NCBI RefSeq assembly: GCF_000420025.1
Contig: NZ_ATUD01000015.1
Span: 24,210-88,209, forward strand
Source: Patulibacter americanus DSM 16676
GTDB taxonomy: Bacteria > Actinomycetota > Thermoleophilia > Solirubrobacterales > Solirubrobacteraceae
Length of the DNA stretch: 64,000 nucleotides
Direction: 5' to 3'
The translations under genes and the position numbers were made by a program. Under the pieces are notes generated by a model that saw only the letters and a list, made by a program, of their open reading frames with translations, did no database searches and was not told the DNA's origin. This document shows, piece by piece, positions 43,601 through 50,819 of the stretch (position 1 is its first letter; each line of letters begins with the position of its first letter).

Positions 43601-45053
43601 CGAGGCCCGCGCGGCCGCCGAGACCGACGCCGGCCCGGCCTCGGAGGGCACGACGCTCGCCGACGCGCCCGGGCCGACGCACGAAAGCGCGGCTGAGCTC
43701 CCGGCCGCGGCCAGCGCGGACGACGCCCCCCGTCCCGTCCGCCGTCGCCGCCGCACCGGCGGGGTCGACCCGGAGGCCGCCGAGGCCGCCCCGACCGTCG
43801 CCAGTGCCGCACCCCCGGAGCTCGAGACCCCGAAGCCGCGGCGCACCCGCAGGACCGCCGCGCAGGCCGACGCACCGACCTCCCGCGAGACCCCCACGCC
43901 GGAGCCGACCACGGCGACCCCCTCCGCCCCGGCCGAGGTCGACGCGGCCCAGCCCGACGCGGCCGCCAAGCCCAAGCGCACCCGCAAGACCGCCGCGCAG
44001 AAGGCCGCCGAGGCCGCGACCACCGCCGACGCCGCTCCGGCCGTCGCGTCGACGACCCCGTCCGACGCTGTCGCCGAGGCCGCGAAGCCGAAGCGGGCGC
44101 CGCGCAAGACCGCCGCCCAGAAGGCCGCCGAGACCGCCGCCGCGACCGACGCGCCGCCCGCCGCCCCCGTCGAGGCGGCCACGTCGACGGACGACGCGCC
44201 GGCCAAGCCGAAGCGCGCGCCCCGCAAGACCGCCGCGCAGAAGGCCGCCGAGGCCGCGACCGCCGACGCGACGTCGGCTGCGGACGCCGCCGCCGAGACG
44301 CCCAAGCCCAAGCGCGCGCCGCGCAAGACGGCCGCCCAGAAGGCCGCCGAGACCGCGGCCGCGACCGACGCGCCGCCCGCCGCCGCTCCTGCCGAGGCGG
44401 CTGCGTCGATCGACGACGCGCCGGCCAAGCCGAAGCGCGCGCCCCGCAAGACGGCCGCGCAGAAGGCCGCCGAGGCTGCGGCCGCCGACGCGACGTCCGC
44501 TGCGGACGCCGCCGCCGAGACCCCGAAGCCCAAGCGCGCCCCGCGCAAGACCGCCGCCCAGAAGGCCGCCGAGACCGCGGCCGCGACCGACGCGCCGCCC
44601 GCCGCCGCTCCCGCCGAGGCGGCCACGTCGACGGACGACGCGCCGGCCAAGCCGAAGCGCGCGCCCCGCAAGACGGCCGCGCAGAAGGCTGCCGAGGCCG
44701 CGGCCGCCGACGCGACGTCCGCTGCGGACGCCGCCACGGAGACCCCGAAGCCCAAGCGCACCCCGCGCAAGACCGCCGCGCAGAAGGCCGCCGAGGCCGC
44801 AGCGGCGACCGACGCCGCGGCGCCGACGTCCGCGACGGACGACGCGCCGGCCAAGCCGAAGCGCGCGCCCCGCAAGACCGCCGCGCAGAAGGCCGCAGAG
44901 GCCGCAGCCGCCGACGCGACCGCCGCCGGCGACGCCGCGGCCGAGACTCCGAAGCCGAAGCGCGCCCCGCGCGCCACGGCGGCGAAGAGCACGGGCACGA
45001 CGACCACGCGTCGCCGGGCCGGCACCACGAAGAAGGTCGACGAACCCGCATGA
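40641..45053 (+). CDS. DEAD/DEAH-type SF2 helicase with histone-H1-like lysine-rich repeat tail
   Basis: This is a 1470-residue fusion-like protein. A short N-terminal domain (about 1-125) is followed by a very acidic insert (about 145-225, dense in D and E). The SF2 core follows: motif I HATGAGKTVAA (about 235-245), motif II DEAH (325-328), motif III MTATG, and motif VI QRVGRVTRR (from 528), with an LLAEGWNSP helix before it. A helical region runs to about 820, a basic stretch KRRKKRSRNKKK sits near 835, then Gly/Asn/Gln and Arg/Gly-rich segments. The last 360 residues are Ala/Lys/Pro-rich with nine full KPKR(A/T)(P)RKTAAQKAAE units, like histone H1 or HupB tails, which bind DNA or RNA. A role on chromatin or structured RNA is inferred. 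The upstream GTG at 40554 is an alternative start. Confidence 0.85.
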   Translation: MAQRPPVVAPEATSIPEPADIARVATFAREPFVCDGEVAEDVLAPGSIRRHAFEFARAELDAGAEVPSQKWRRRWSLLLGLDRALHTEVPVLADGTTLNPHQVDALSGTYAALLADAQRRARGDGTSDGDALLLSFEDDEPTQLDEPPPRVTPADEDEDEPDDGPAEPGDEEDEDDEDEFGKSGRSSVEDELEELPDAEPENESALYDDEVEEDVDEDIDAAALDDPNAHKRFWFEHATGAGKTVAAMGFVEACRTGGVLILTHRRNLVDQFIDELQTRGYGERLSKPLLGDDDRADGPVTIETYQWFVRNAGQISGAYTVVICDEAHTALGEKTSATIRAWTGPIFIGMTATGALIARHVTDLFPTQTSRFDLAQAARRGVIAPLRSLRIPPGPGVRTIAKVPLRKGEVDMEFDQDELAKLLDQAPFNLAIADLYKTRFRNTPGVVYTAGVQHAYNVAESFRALDMKAEAVSGETPKRELAKILADYEAGDIDVLVNAQLLAEGWNSPRATICMHLAPTASKRIYQQRVGRVTRRHPGKEAGVVIDFVHPATSNDDPVVTLHSLLDRDVYRGGAIVVGPVRRGRGRRVKVERRVLPVTPDIERRRDVFERELWRIAVEQLDWGEQRIWAALAGAKASPANWRRGRAMLNFDRSGELRRQFLITALERNRNPQLRMRSIQEIAVLREAEPFDTAIDHVGQWPREERREASRTLLQAMADRRIGRRDQATAWIWRLAEYTRDLHEEYAAQRWPATKHLLGLLVNSSGAAHARNARRLVHAARQHDRRLQAALLAAAVAHTPEAEEVLREARTRLARKPGALSRDLLKDFPSGKRRKKRSRNKKKGGENGVAQGTPQDAAVEGVEAEGQEGAVATLEAEETQGQNGQGQGGNGQGQGGNGAGNPPGTGRRSRSRRGRSRGGRRRGGQGGGDGTPVENGDEPVETITLTVPVAGGDPVPADTASADVSADQDTEGDAPPRRRRVRGRKAAEARAAAETDAGPASEGTTLADAPGPTHESAAELPAAASADDAPRPVRRRRRTGGVDPEAAEAAPTVASAAPPELETPKPRRTRRTAAQADAPTSRETPTPEPTTATPSAPAEVDAAQPDAAAKPKRTRKTAAQKAAEAATTADAAPAVASTTPSDAVAEAAKPKRAPRKTAAQKAAETAAATDAPPAAPVEAATSTDDAPAKPKRAPRKTAAQKAAEAATADATSAADAAAETPKPKRAPRKTAAQKAAETAAATDAPPAAAPAEAAASIDDAPAKPKRAPRKTAAQKAAEAAAADATSAADAAAETPKPKRAPRKTAAQKAAETAAATDAPPAAAPAEAATSTDDAPAKPKRAPRKTAAQKAAEAAAADATSAADAATETPKPKRTPRKTAAQKAAEAAAATDAAAPTSATDDAPAKPKRAPRKTAAQKAAEAAAADATAAGDAAAETPKPKRAPRATAAKSTGTTTTRRRAGTTKKVDEPA
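43960..45010. repeat. Coding repeat array for the lysine-rich tail of the helicase
   Basis: Nine full and at least two degenerate copies of a 16-residue unit (core KRAPRKTAAQKAAE) alternate with two linker types, one containing TDAPPAA and one ADATSAAD. Pairs of units repeat at about 225 bp, with long nearly identical DNA stretches. The block is prone to recombination and assembly collapse. Confidence 0.85.
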
Positions 45054-46060
45054 GCCACCAGAGCCGCGAGATCCACCTGACCGAGCGCCCCGTCGGGACC
45101 CCGACGCTCGACACGTTCCAGCTCGTCGAGACCGACGTCCCGGAGCCGGGCGAGGGCGAGATCCTCGTCAAGAACCACTGGATGTCCGTCGACCCCGCGA
45201 TGCGCGGGCGCATGGACGACCGCCCGTCCTACGTCGCCCCCTTCGAGGTCGGCGCGGCGCTCGAGGGCGGCGCCGTCGGCGAGGTCGTGGCGTCGAACTC
45301 CGACCGCCACGCCGTCGGCGACCTCGTCCTCCACGGTCTGGGCTGGCGCGACCTCGCCGTCCTGCCGGGCAAGCGCGCGGCCCCCGTCGACGCGTCTGCC
45401 GTCCCGGAGCAGGCGTTCCTGGGCATCCTCGGCATGCCGGGCCTGACGGCCTACGCCGGGCTCGTGCGCCCCGGCGCCATCAAGGAGGGCGACGTCGTCT
45501 TCGTCTCCGCCGCCGCCGGCGCCGTCGGCTCGGCGGTCGGGCAGATGGCCCGCCTCATGGGCGCCTCGAAGGTCATCGGCAGCGCCGGCGGCCCCGAGAA
45601 GGTCCGCCACGTGGTCGAGGACCTCGGCTTCGACGCCTGCATCGACTACAAGGCGGGCGGGGTCCGCAAGCAGGTCAAGGCGCTCGCGCCCGACGGGATC
45701 GACCTCTACTTCGACAACGTCGGCGGCGAGCACCTCGAGGTCGCCATCGGCCTGCTCCGGCTCCACGGCCGGATCGTGATCTGCGGGATGATCTCCCAGT
45801 ACAACGCGACGGAGCCGCCCGCCGGCCCGCGCAACCTCGTCCGCCTGATCGCGACCCGCGGCTCGATGCAGGGCCTGCTCGTGCTCGACCACGCCGACCT
45901 GCGCGAGGAGTTCGTCACGCGCGTCGGCGGCTGGCTCCAGAACGGCGAGCTGAAGTACCAGGAGACCGTCGTCGACGGCCTCGAGAACAGCCCCCAGGCG
46001 TTCCTCGACCTCCTCGCGGGCAAGAACACGGGCAAGATGCTCGTGCGCATCGCCGGCTGA
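45050..46060 (+). CDS. NADP-dependent oxidoreductase (MDR superfamily, CurA/LTB4DH-like)
   Basis: The 336-residue protein matches the medium-chain reductases that saturate alkenal/enone double bonds: N-terminus with LTERPVGTPTLDTFQLVE, the MSVDPAMRGRM stretch, GMPGLTAYAGL, cofactor motif AAAGAVGSAVGQMAR (about residues 150-164) and the YFDNVGGEHLE signature. It uses NADPH and needs no zinc. Its ATG overlaps the helicase stop (ATGA), a functionally unexpected pairing. Confidence 0.92.
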   Translation: MSHQSREIHLTERPVGTPTLDTFQLVETDVPEPGEGEILVKNHWMSVDPAMRGRMDDRPSYVAPFEVGAALEGGAVGEVVASNSDRHAVGDLVLHGLGWRDLAVLPGKRAAPVDASAVPEQAFLGILGMPGLTAYAGLVRPGAIKEGDVVFVSAAAGAVGSAVGQMARLMGASKVIGSAGGPEKVRHVVEDLGFDACIDYKAGGVRKQVKALAPDGIDLYFDNVGGEHLEVAIGLLRLHGRIVICGMISQYNATEPPAGPRNLVRLIATRGSMQGLLVLDHADLREEFVTRVGGWLQNGELKYQETVVDGLENSPQAFLDLLAGKNTGKMLVRIAG

Positions 46061-46072
46061 CGGGGCGCCGGT

Positions 46073-46113
46073 CCTCGCTTCCGCAGGAGTCTCACCTCCT
46101 GCGGGGAACGAGG
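46073..46113. terminator. Long hairpin after the oxidoreductase gene, reaching the ribosome site of the channel gene
   Basis: The stem CCTCGCTTCCGCAGGAG pairs with CTCCTGCGGGGAACGAGG (one bulge and one mismatch) around a short loop. It acts plausibly as terminator of the helicase/oxidoreductase operon. Its right arm ends 4 bases before the GTG of the K+ channel gene and contains the only purine-rich ribosome site (GGGGAACGAGG). In a read-through transcript it would hide that site. Confidence 0.75.
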
Positions 46114-46117
46114 CCTC

Positions 46118-46834
46118 GTGGACGAGCGCACCGAGCGGGTAGAACGACGCTTCCGGATACCGATGCTCGTGGCGGCGGCGCTCGTCGTCCCGATGCTCGT
46201 CCTCGAGGAGTCGGCCGTCGGCGAGCCATGGGACACCGTCGCTGTCGTGCTGAACTGGGGGACCTGGCTCGCGTTCGTGACTGAGCTCGTCGTCATGCTC
46301 GCGATCGTTCCGGACCGCCGGCGTTGGATCCGCGAGCACCCCGTCGAGGTGTTCGTCACCCTCCTCACCCCTCCCTTGCTGCCGGCCGGCCTCGCGGCGA
46401 CGCGCGTCCTCCGCTTGCTCAAGATTCTCCGGTTGCTGCGGCTCGTCGTACCGTTGCGCCAGTTCCTTTCGACGGACGGCATCCGGTACGCCTCGTTGCT
46501 GGCGTTCCTGACCGTCGTCGGGGGTGGCACCGCGTTCGCCGCCGTCGAAGACCAACCGAACTCATGGGACGGCGTGTGGTGGGCCGTCTCCACGATGACC
46601 ACCGTCGGGTACGGGGACATCTCCCCGGAGACGGATCTCGGAAGGGTCATCGCGATCGTGGTGATGGTTGTCGGCATCGGGTTCGGGACGCTGCTGATCG
46701 GCGCGATCGCCGAGCGGTTCACGACGGCGAGACCGGTTGATCCGGCGTCGGACGACCTCCGTACGGAACTCGCCGTCGTTCGAGCGCAACTCGATCGCAT
46801 CGAGCGGCTGCTGGCTTCTCCTCCGAAGCCCTGA
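46118..46834 (+). CDS. Voltage-gated-type potassium channel
   Basis: The 238-residue protein has four hydrophobic voltage-sensor-like segments, with an S4 of spaced arginines/lysine (TRVLRLLKILRLLRLV, about 94-109). An S5-pore-S6 module follows, with the potassium filter TVGYGD at residues 162-167 and the pore helix SWDGVWWAVSTMTT. A short coiled-coil-like C-terminus (LRTELAVVRAQLDRIERLL) may tetramerise it. It should pass K+ across the cytoplasmic membrane. Third positions are less strictly G/C than in neighbours (several TTG, TCG, GTA and ACG codons), which hints at acquisition from elsewhere. GTG start at 46118. Confidence 0.9.
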   Translation: MDERTERVERRFRIPMLVAAALVVPMLVLEESAVGEPWDTVAVVLNWGTWLAFVTELVVMLAIVPDRRRWIREHPVEVFVTLLTPPLLPAGLAATRVLRLLKILRLLRLVVPLRQFLSTDGIRYASLLAFLTVVGGGTAFAAVEDQPNSWDGVWWAVSTMTTVGYGDISPETDLGRVIAIVVMVVGIGFGTLLIGAIAERFTTARPVDPASDDLRTELAVVRAQLDRIERLLASPPKP

Positions 46835-46850
46835 GCCGCGTTCCCGCTCA

Positions 46851-46881
46851 GGGGGCCGGGGCGGCGCCCCGTCAGGCCCCC
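46851..46881. terminator. Compound terminator hairpin between the channel and FO synthase genes
   Basis: An outer stem GGGGGCC/GGCCCCC (46851-46857 and 46875-46881) encloses an inner stem GGGGC/GCCCC with a 3-base loop. It follows the channel stop by 17 bases. Confidence 0.65.
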
Positions 46882-46948
46882 GGCACCGCCGTTGACCGGA
46901 TCCGGCGTGCTGCACGCCCCGGTCCGGGGCGTGCGACACAATCGCCCG

Positions 46949-49237
46949 ATGGTCGCCGCCGCTCCTCGCCGCGTCACGTTCAGCCGGAACCACACGCTGT
47001 CGCTGTCGCGGACGTGCTCGTCGGTGTGCAAGTACTGCGCCTTCGCCACCCGCAAGTTCCACCTGCACCCGCCCGCGGAGGTCGAGGAGATCCTCGACGA
47101 GGCCGTCAAGCGGCGTGCGAAGGAGCTGTTGATCCTCACGGGCGAGGAGCCCGACTCGCACCCCGAGGTCCTCGCGCAGCTGCGGGAGTGGGGCTTCACG
47201 GACTTCGTCGACTACGTCGTCTGGGCGGGCGAGCGCGCGCTCGAGCGGGGGCTCCTCCCCCACACCAACCTCGGTGCGATCTCGAAGACCGATCTCGCAC
47301 GGCTGCGGCACGTCACCGCCTCGCAGGGCGTGATGCTCGAGTCGATCTCCGAGCGGCTGATGGAGACGGTCCACGCCGGCTCGCCGTCCAAGCACCCGCA
47401 GCGGCGGCTGGCGACGATCCGCGCCGCCGGGGAGCTCAAGATCCCGTTCACCACGGGGATCCTCGTCGGCATCGGCGAGACGCGGCAGGAGCGGCTCGAC
47501 TCGCTCGCCGCGCTGGCCGAGGTGCAGGCCGAGCACGGCCACCTGCAGGAGATCATCCTCCAGAACTTCGTGCCGCACGAGAAGTACTACGGCCGCGACG
47601 TCGGCGCGATCGCCGACGAGGCCGCCCGCGACTACTGGCGCACCGGGGTGGGCGACAGCTCGCTGGGCTGGGAGCGCTCGCCGCACCTCGGGCTGCCGAA
47701 GTGGGCCAACCCGATCTCGATCGATGACATGGTCGAGCTCGTCGCCGAGACGCGGCGGCTCATGCCCGACATCGGGATCCAGATCCCGCCGAACCTCGCG
47801 GACTGGTGGCCGCAGCTCGTGGCCGCGGGCGCGACCGACCTCGGCGGGCTCTCCGCCAACGGCGACCACATCTCCCCCGAGCACCCGTTCCCGTCGCCGC
47901 AGCAGGTGCGCGAGCAGCTGAAGCCCCAGGGCGCGGCCCTCTCCGAGCGGTTGTGCGTCTACGGGCAGTACATCAACGAGGAGTGGATCGACCCCGCCGT
48001 CCTCGACACCATCACGGTGAAGTACTGGACGTTCATTCCGCGCGGGACGTCCGGCCGTTCCGAGGCGCCCTTCGCGATCGACCGCGATCTCGTCGCCCCC
48101 GCGCTGGAGAAGGCGCGGGAGGGTGTGCTGCTCTCGGAGCAGGAGCTGACGGCGCTGTTCGTCGAGACGGACCCCGTCGCCGTGGAGGAGATCCGCCACG
48201 CCGCCGACGGCCTGCGCCGCGAGCTCGCGGGCGACACGGTGACCTTCGTGGTCAACCGCAACATCAACATCTCGAACGTCTGCGTCGTCGGTTGCGCGTT
48301 CTGCGGGTTCGGGCAGTCCAAGCGTTCCCCCGACGCCTACAACGTGTCCGAGGAGCAGTACGCCGAGCGGGTTCGCGACGCCGTGGAGTACGGCGCGACC
48401 GAGCTCTGCATCCAGTCCGGGATCCACCCCGACTGGACGCTCGAGGACTACGAGCGCTGGCTGCGGCTGGCCAAGCGGTTCGGCCTCGAGAACGGGCGCG
48501 ACCTGCACCTGCACGCGTACTCGCCGATGGAGATCGCCCACATGGCCGACATCTCCGGCCTGCCGCTGGACGAGCTCTTCCCCCGCCTCGTCGAGGCCGG
48601 GCTGGGTTCGACGCCGGGCACCGCCGCCGAGGTGCTCGTCGACGGGATGCGTCAGCGGATCTCGCCGAACAAGCTGCCGGTGCAGCGCTGGGTCGACGTG
48701 ATCCAGGCGGCGCACCGCGCCGGCGTACCGTCGACGTCGACGGTGATGTTCGGCCACATCGAGGAGCCGTGGGAGCTGGCCCAGCACCTGCGCCTGGTGC
48801 GTCGGGTGCAGGAGGAGACGGGCGGCATCACGGAGTTCGTCCCGCTCTCGTTCATCCCGTTCCAGACCCGCCTGGGCCGCACCCACGGGGTCGAGGAGAT
48901 CACGACGGAGGACAGCCTCCGCCACACCGCCGTCTTCCGGCTCGCGCTCGGCCGTACGATCACGAACGTCCAGGCCTCCTGGGTGAAGATGGGCCTCGAG
49001 GGCGCCACCGAAGCCCTGCGCTGGGGCGTCAACGACCTCGGCGGGACCCTGATGGAGGAGAACATCTCGCGCCTCGCCGGCGCCCAGCACGGCACGATCC
49101 TCCACCCCCACCAGCTCGTCGCCGCCGCGCACGCCGCCGGCCGCCCCGCCGCGGAGCGCTCGACGCTCTACGCCCGCCTGCGGGAGTACCCGGTGGGCGT
49201 GCCGGCCGCGCCGCCCGTGGCCACCGCGGCGGCGTAG
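46949..49237 (+). CDS. fbiC: FO synthase, fused CofG-CofH (FbiC)
   Basis: The 762-residue enzyme fuses two radical SAM halves. CofG has cluster motif CSSVCKYC (Cys23, 27 and 30); CofH has CVVGCAFC (Cys445, 449 and 452). Together they join a pyrimidine precursor (5-amino-6-ribitylamino-uracil) and tyrosine to make FO, the deazaflavin core of coenzyme F420. The ATG at 46949 directly precedes the conserved start (RRVTFSRNHTLSLSRTC). CACAAT at 46937-46942 ends 6 bases before it, so the mRNA may be leaderless. A class II aldolase gene follows after 2 bases and a methyltransferase is coupled to that. Confidence 0.96.
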   Translation: MVAAAPRRVTFSRNHTLSLSRTCSSVCKYCAFATRKFHLHPPAEVEEILDEAVKRRAKELLILTGEEPDSHPEVLAQLREWGFTDFVDYVVWAGERALERGLLPHTNLGAISKTDLARLRHVTASQGVMLESISERLMETVHAGSPSKHPQRRLATIRAAGELKIPFTTGILVGIGETRQERLDSLAALAEVQAEHGHLQEIILQNFVPHEKYYGRDVGAIADEAARDYWRTGVGDSSLGWERSPHLGLPKWANPISIDDMVELVAETRRLMPDIGIQIPPNLADWWPQLVAAGATDLGGLSANGDHISPEHPFPSPQQVREQLKPQGAALSERLCVYGQYINEEWIDPAVLDTITVKYWTFIPRGTSGRSEAPFAIDRDLVAPALEKAREGVLLSEQELTALFVETDPVAVEEIRHAADGLRRELAGDTVTFVVNRNINISNVCVVGCAFCGFGQSKRSPDAYNVSEEQYAERVRDAVEYGATELCIQSGIHPDWTLEDYERWLRLAKRFGLENGRDLHLHAYSPMEIAHMADISGLPLDELFPRLVEAGLGSTPGTAAEVLVDGMRQRISPNKLPVQRWVDVIQAAHRAGVPSTSTVMFGHIEEPWELAQHLRLVRRVQEETGGITEFVPLSFIPFQTRLGRTHGVEEITTEDSLRHTAVFRLALGRTITNVQASWVKMGLEGATEALRWGVNDLGGTLMEENISRLAGAQHGTILHPHQLVAAAHAAGRPAAERSTLYARLREYPVGVPAAPPVATAAA

Positions 49238-49239
49238 CC

Positions 49240-49881
49240 ATGGGCGAGCACGTGGCCCGGGGCCTGCGTCGTCGGGTCGTCGCCGTCGCCCGGACCCTCG
49301 AGGCCGACGGCCTCGTCGTCGGCACCGTCGGCAACGTCAGCGCGCGCGACGGCGGCGCCCTGCTGATCACGCCGACGCGCGCGCCCTACGCCCGCATGCG
49401 CCCCCGCGACCTGGCCCGGGTCGACGTGGTCTCGGGCGAGCCGCTGCCGGGCGGCCTCCCGTCCCGCGAGCTCCCGCTGCACCTCGCCGTCTACCGAGCA
49501 CGGCCGGACGTCGGCGCCCTCGTCCACACCCACAGCCTGGCGGCGACCGCGTGGAGCTTCCTGGACGAGCCGCTCGGCCCGGAGCTCGAGGACCTGGCCT
49601 ACCACGGCATCGACCCCGTCCGGACCGCCCCGCCCGCCGCGCCGGGCAGCGCCGAGCTCGCCGAAGGCGCCGTCGCCGCGCTGGGCTCCGGCAGCGCGGT
49701 GCTGCTGGGCCGCCACGGGGTGCTGGCCGCCGGGGACACGCCGGAGCGAGCGCTGCTCGTCGCCCGCGTCCTCGAACGCCAGGCGCAGATCGGGTGGCTG
49801 CTGCGGGGCGCCGCGCCGTGGGCCGCCAGCGCCTCCGAAATGGCGCTCCCCGCCACGACGGGCTGGGCCTCCGCTCCGTGA
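49240..49881 (+). CDS. Class II aldolase/adducin family protein
   Basis: The 213-residue protein has the zinc aldolase pattern: NVSARDGGALLITPT at the N-terminus, SRELPLHLAVYRARPDVGAL with the acidic residue, the HTH zinc pair (LVHTHSLAAT) and the third histidine in GRHGVLAAG. Relatives include L-fuculose-1-phosphate aldolase and methylthioribulose-1-phosphate dehydratase. It starts 2 bases after the fbiC stop. In methanogens an aldolase of this family makes lactaldehyde for the F420 side chain, so an F420-related role is conceivable here but unproven. Confidence 0.87.
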   Translation: MGEHVARGLRRRVVAVARTLEADGLVVGTVGNVSARDGGALLITPTRAPYARMRPRDLARVDVVSGEPLPGGLPSRELPLHLAVYRARPDVGALVHTHSLAATAWSFLDEPLGPELEDLAYHGIDPVRTAPPAAPGSAELAEGAVAALGSGSAVLLGRHGVLAAGDTPERALLVARVLERQAQIGWLLRGAAPWAASASEMALPATTGWASAP

Positions 49882-50633
49882 CGGACGTGCCGGACCAGGA
49901 TCCCCGCGCGGCGACCACGGGTGCGGGCGGGGAGTCCGGCGAGGCGACCGCGGGCGCGGGCGGCGAGTGCGCCCGCGCCGCCGCCGCCGAGTCCGACCTG
50001 GTCGCCGAGCCCATCGTCGTCGCGAGCTTGACGCTCGACGTGCTGCGCCCCCGCGACCCCGAGGCGCTGCTCGACGAGGACGCGTTCGAGCACGAGGAGT
50101 TCCTCCCCTACTGGGCCGAGCTGTGGCCGAGCGCACCGGTGCTCGGGGCGCGGTTGGCGGAGCGCGGCGTGGCCGGCCTGCGGATCCTGGAGCTCGGCTG
50201 CGGGCTCGGCGTCACGGGCCTCGCGGCGGCGGCCCTCGGGGCTGAGGTGACCGCGACGGACTGGGCCCCCGACGCCCTGGAGCTCCTGACCCGCAACGCC
50301 GCGCGCAACGGCGTGGAGCTGACGGTGCGACGTCTGGACTGGTTCGCCGCGGTCGACGGGCCCCTCTTCGCCGACCCCGGCCCCCCGGCCCCGCACGACG
50401 GGTGGCCGCTGGTCGTGGCGGCCGACGTGCTCTACGAGGCCCGCCACCGGGAGCCGCTGCTCGCCACGCTCGACCGCGTCGTCGCCCCGGACGGCGAGGC
50501 TTGGATGGCCGACCCGGGCCGGCCGCCGGCGGACGCCTTCTGGGCGCTGGCGCGCGTCGCGGGCTGGCGGGTGACGGAGCTGCCGCCGCGCGGGGGTGAA
50601 GAGGCGACCGTGCGGATCCTCCGGCGCCGCTGA
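49878..50633 (+). CDS. SAM-dependent methyltransferase (METTL/FAM86-like, lysine or small-molecule type)
   Basis: The 251-residue protein has an Ala/Gly-rich leader (about 1-40), the stretch EEFLPYWAELWPSAPVLGARL typical of seven-strand METTL-like enzymes, SAM motif ILELGCGLGVTGLAAAALGA (about 100-119) and VVAADVLYEARH. Such enzymes methylate proteins or small acceptors. GTG start overlapping the aldolase stop (GTGA), making it the third gene of the fbiC operon. Confidence 0.85.
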   Translation: MTDVPDQDPRAATTGAGGESGEATAGAGGECARAAAAESDLVAEPIVVASLTLDVLRPRDPEALLDEDAFEHEEFLPYWAELWPSAPVLGARLAERGVAGLRILELGCGLGVTGLAAAALGAEVTATDWAPDALELLTRNAARNGVELTVRRLDWFAAVDGPLFADPGPPAPHDGWPLVVAADVLYEARHREPLLATLDRVVAPDGEAWMADPGRPPADAFWALARVAGWRVTELPPRGGEEATVRILRRR

Positions 50634-50680
50634 CGGCGGCGCCAACGCCCACGCCCCGCGGGCCGACGGCCGCGGCGGTG

Positions 50681-50803
50681 GGCCGACGGGGCGGTGTGTG
50701 ACGGGGCGGTGGGCCGACGGGGCGGTGGGCCGACGGGGCGGTGTGTGACGGGGCGGTGGCCGACGGGGCGGTGGCCGACGGGGCGGTGGCCGACGGGGCG
50801 GTG
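50681..50803. repeat. Minisatellite of 15-16-bp units
   Basis: Eight consecutive units of GGCCGACGGGGCGGTG or variants (some begin TGTGACGGGG, some are one base shorter) fill the space between two convergent genes. The variant order is not random: TGTG-type units sit at positions 2 and 5. It is a likely VNTR, probably non-coding, and may also form G-rich secondary structures. Confidence 0.85.
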
Positions 50804-50819
50804 TCCGCCCCCAGCGCCC

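Noticed and set aside
50681..50803. CRISPR-like repeat array
   Set aside because: Units are contiguous 15-16-mers without unique spacers, so it is a tandem minisatellite.
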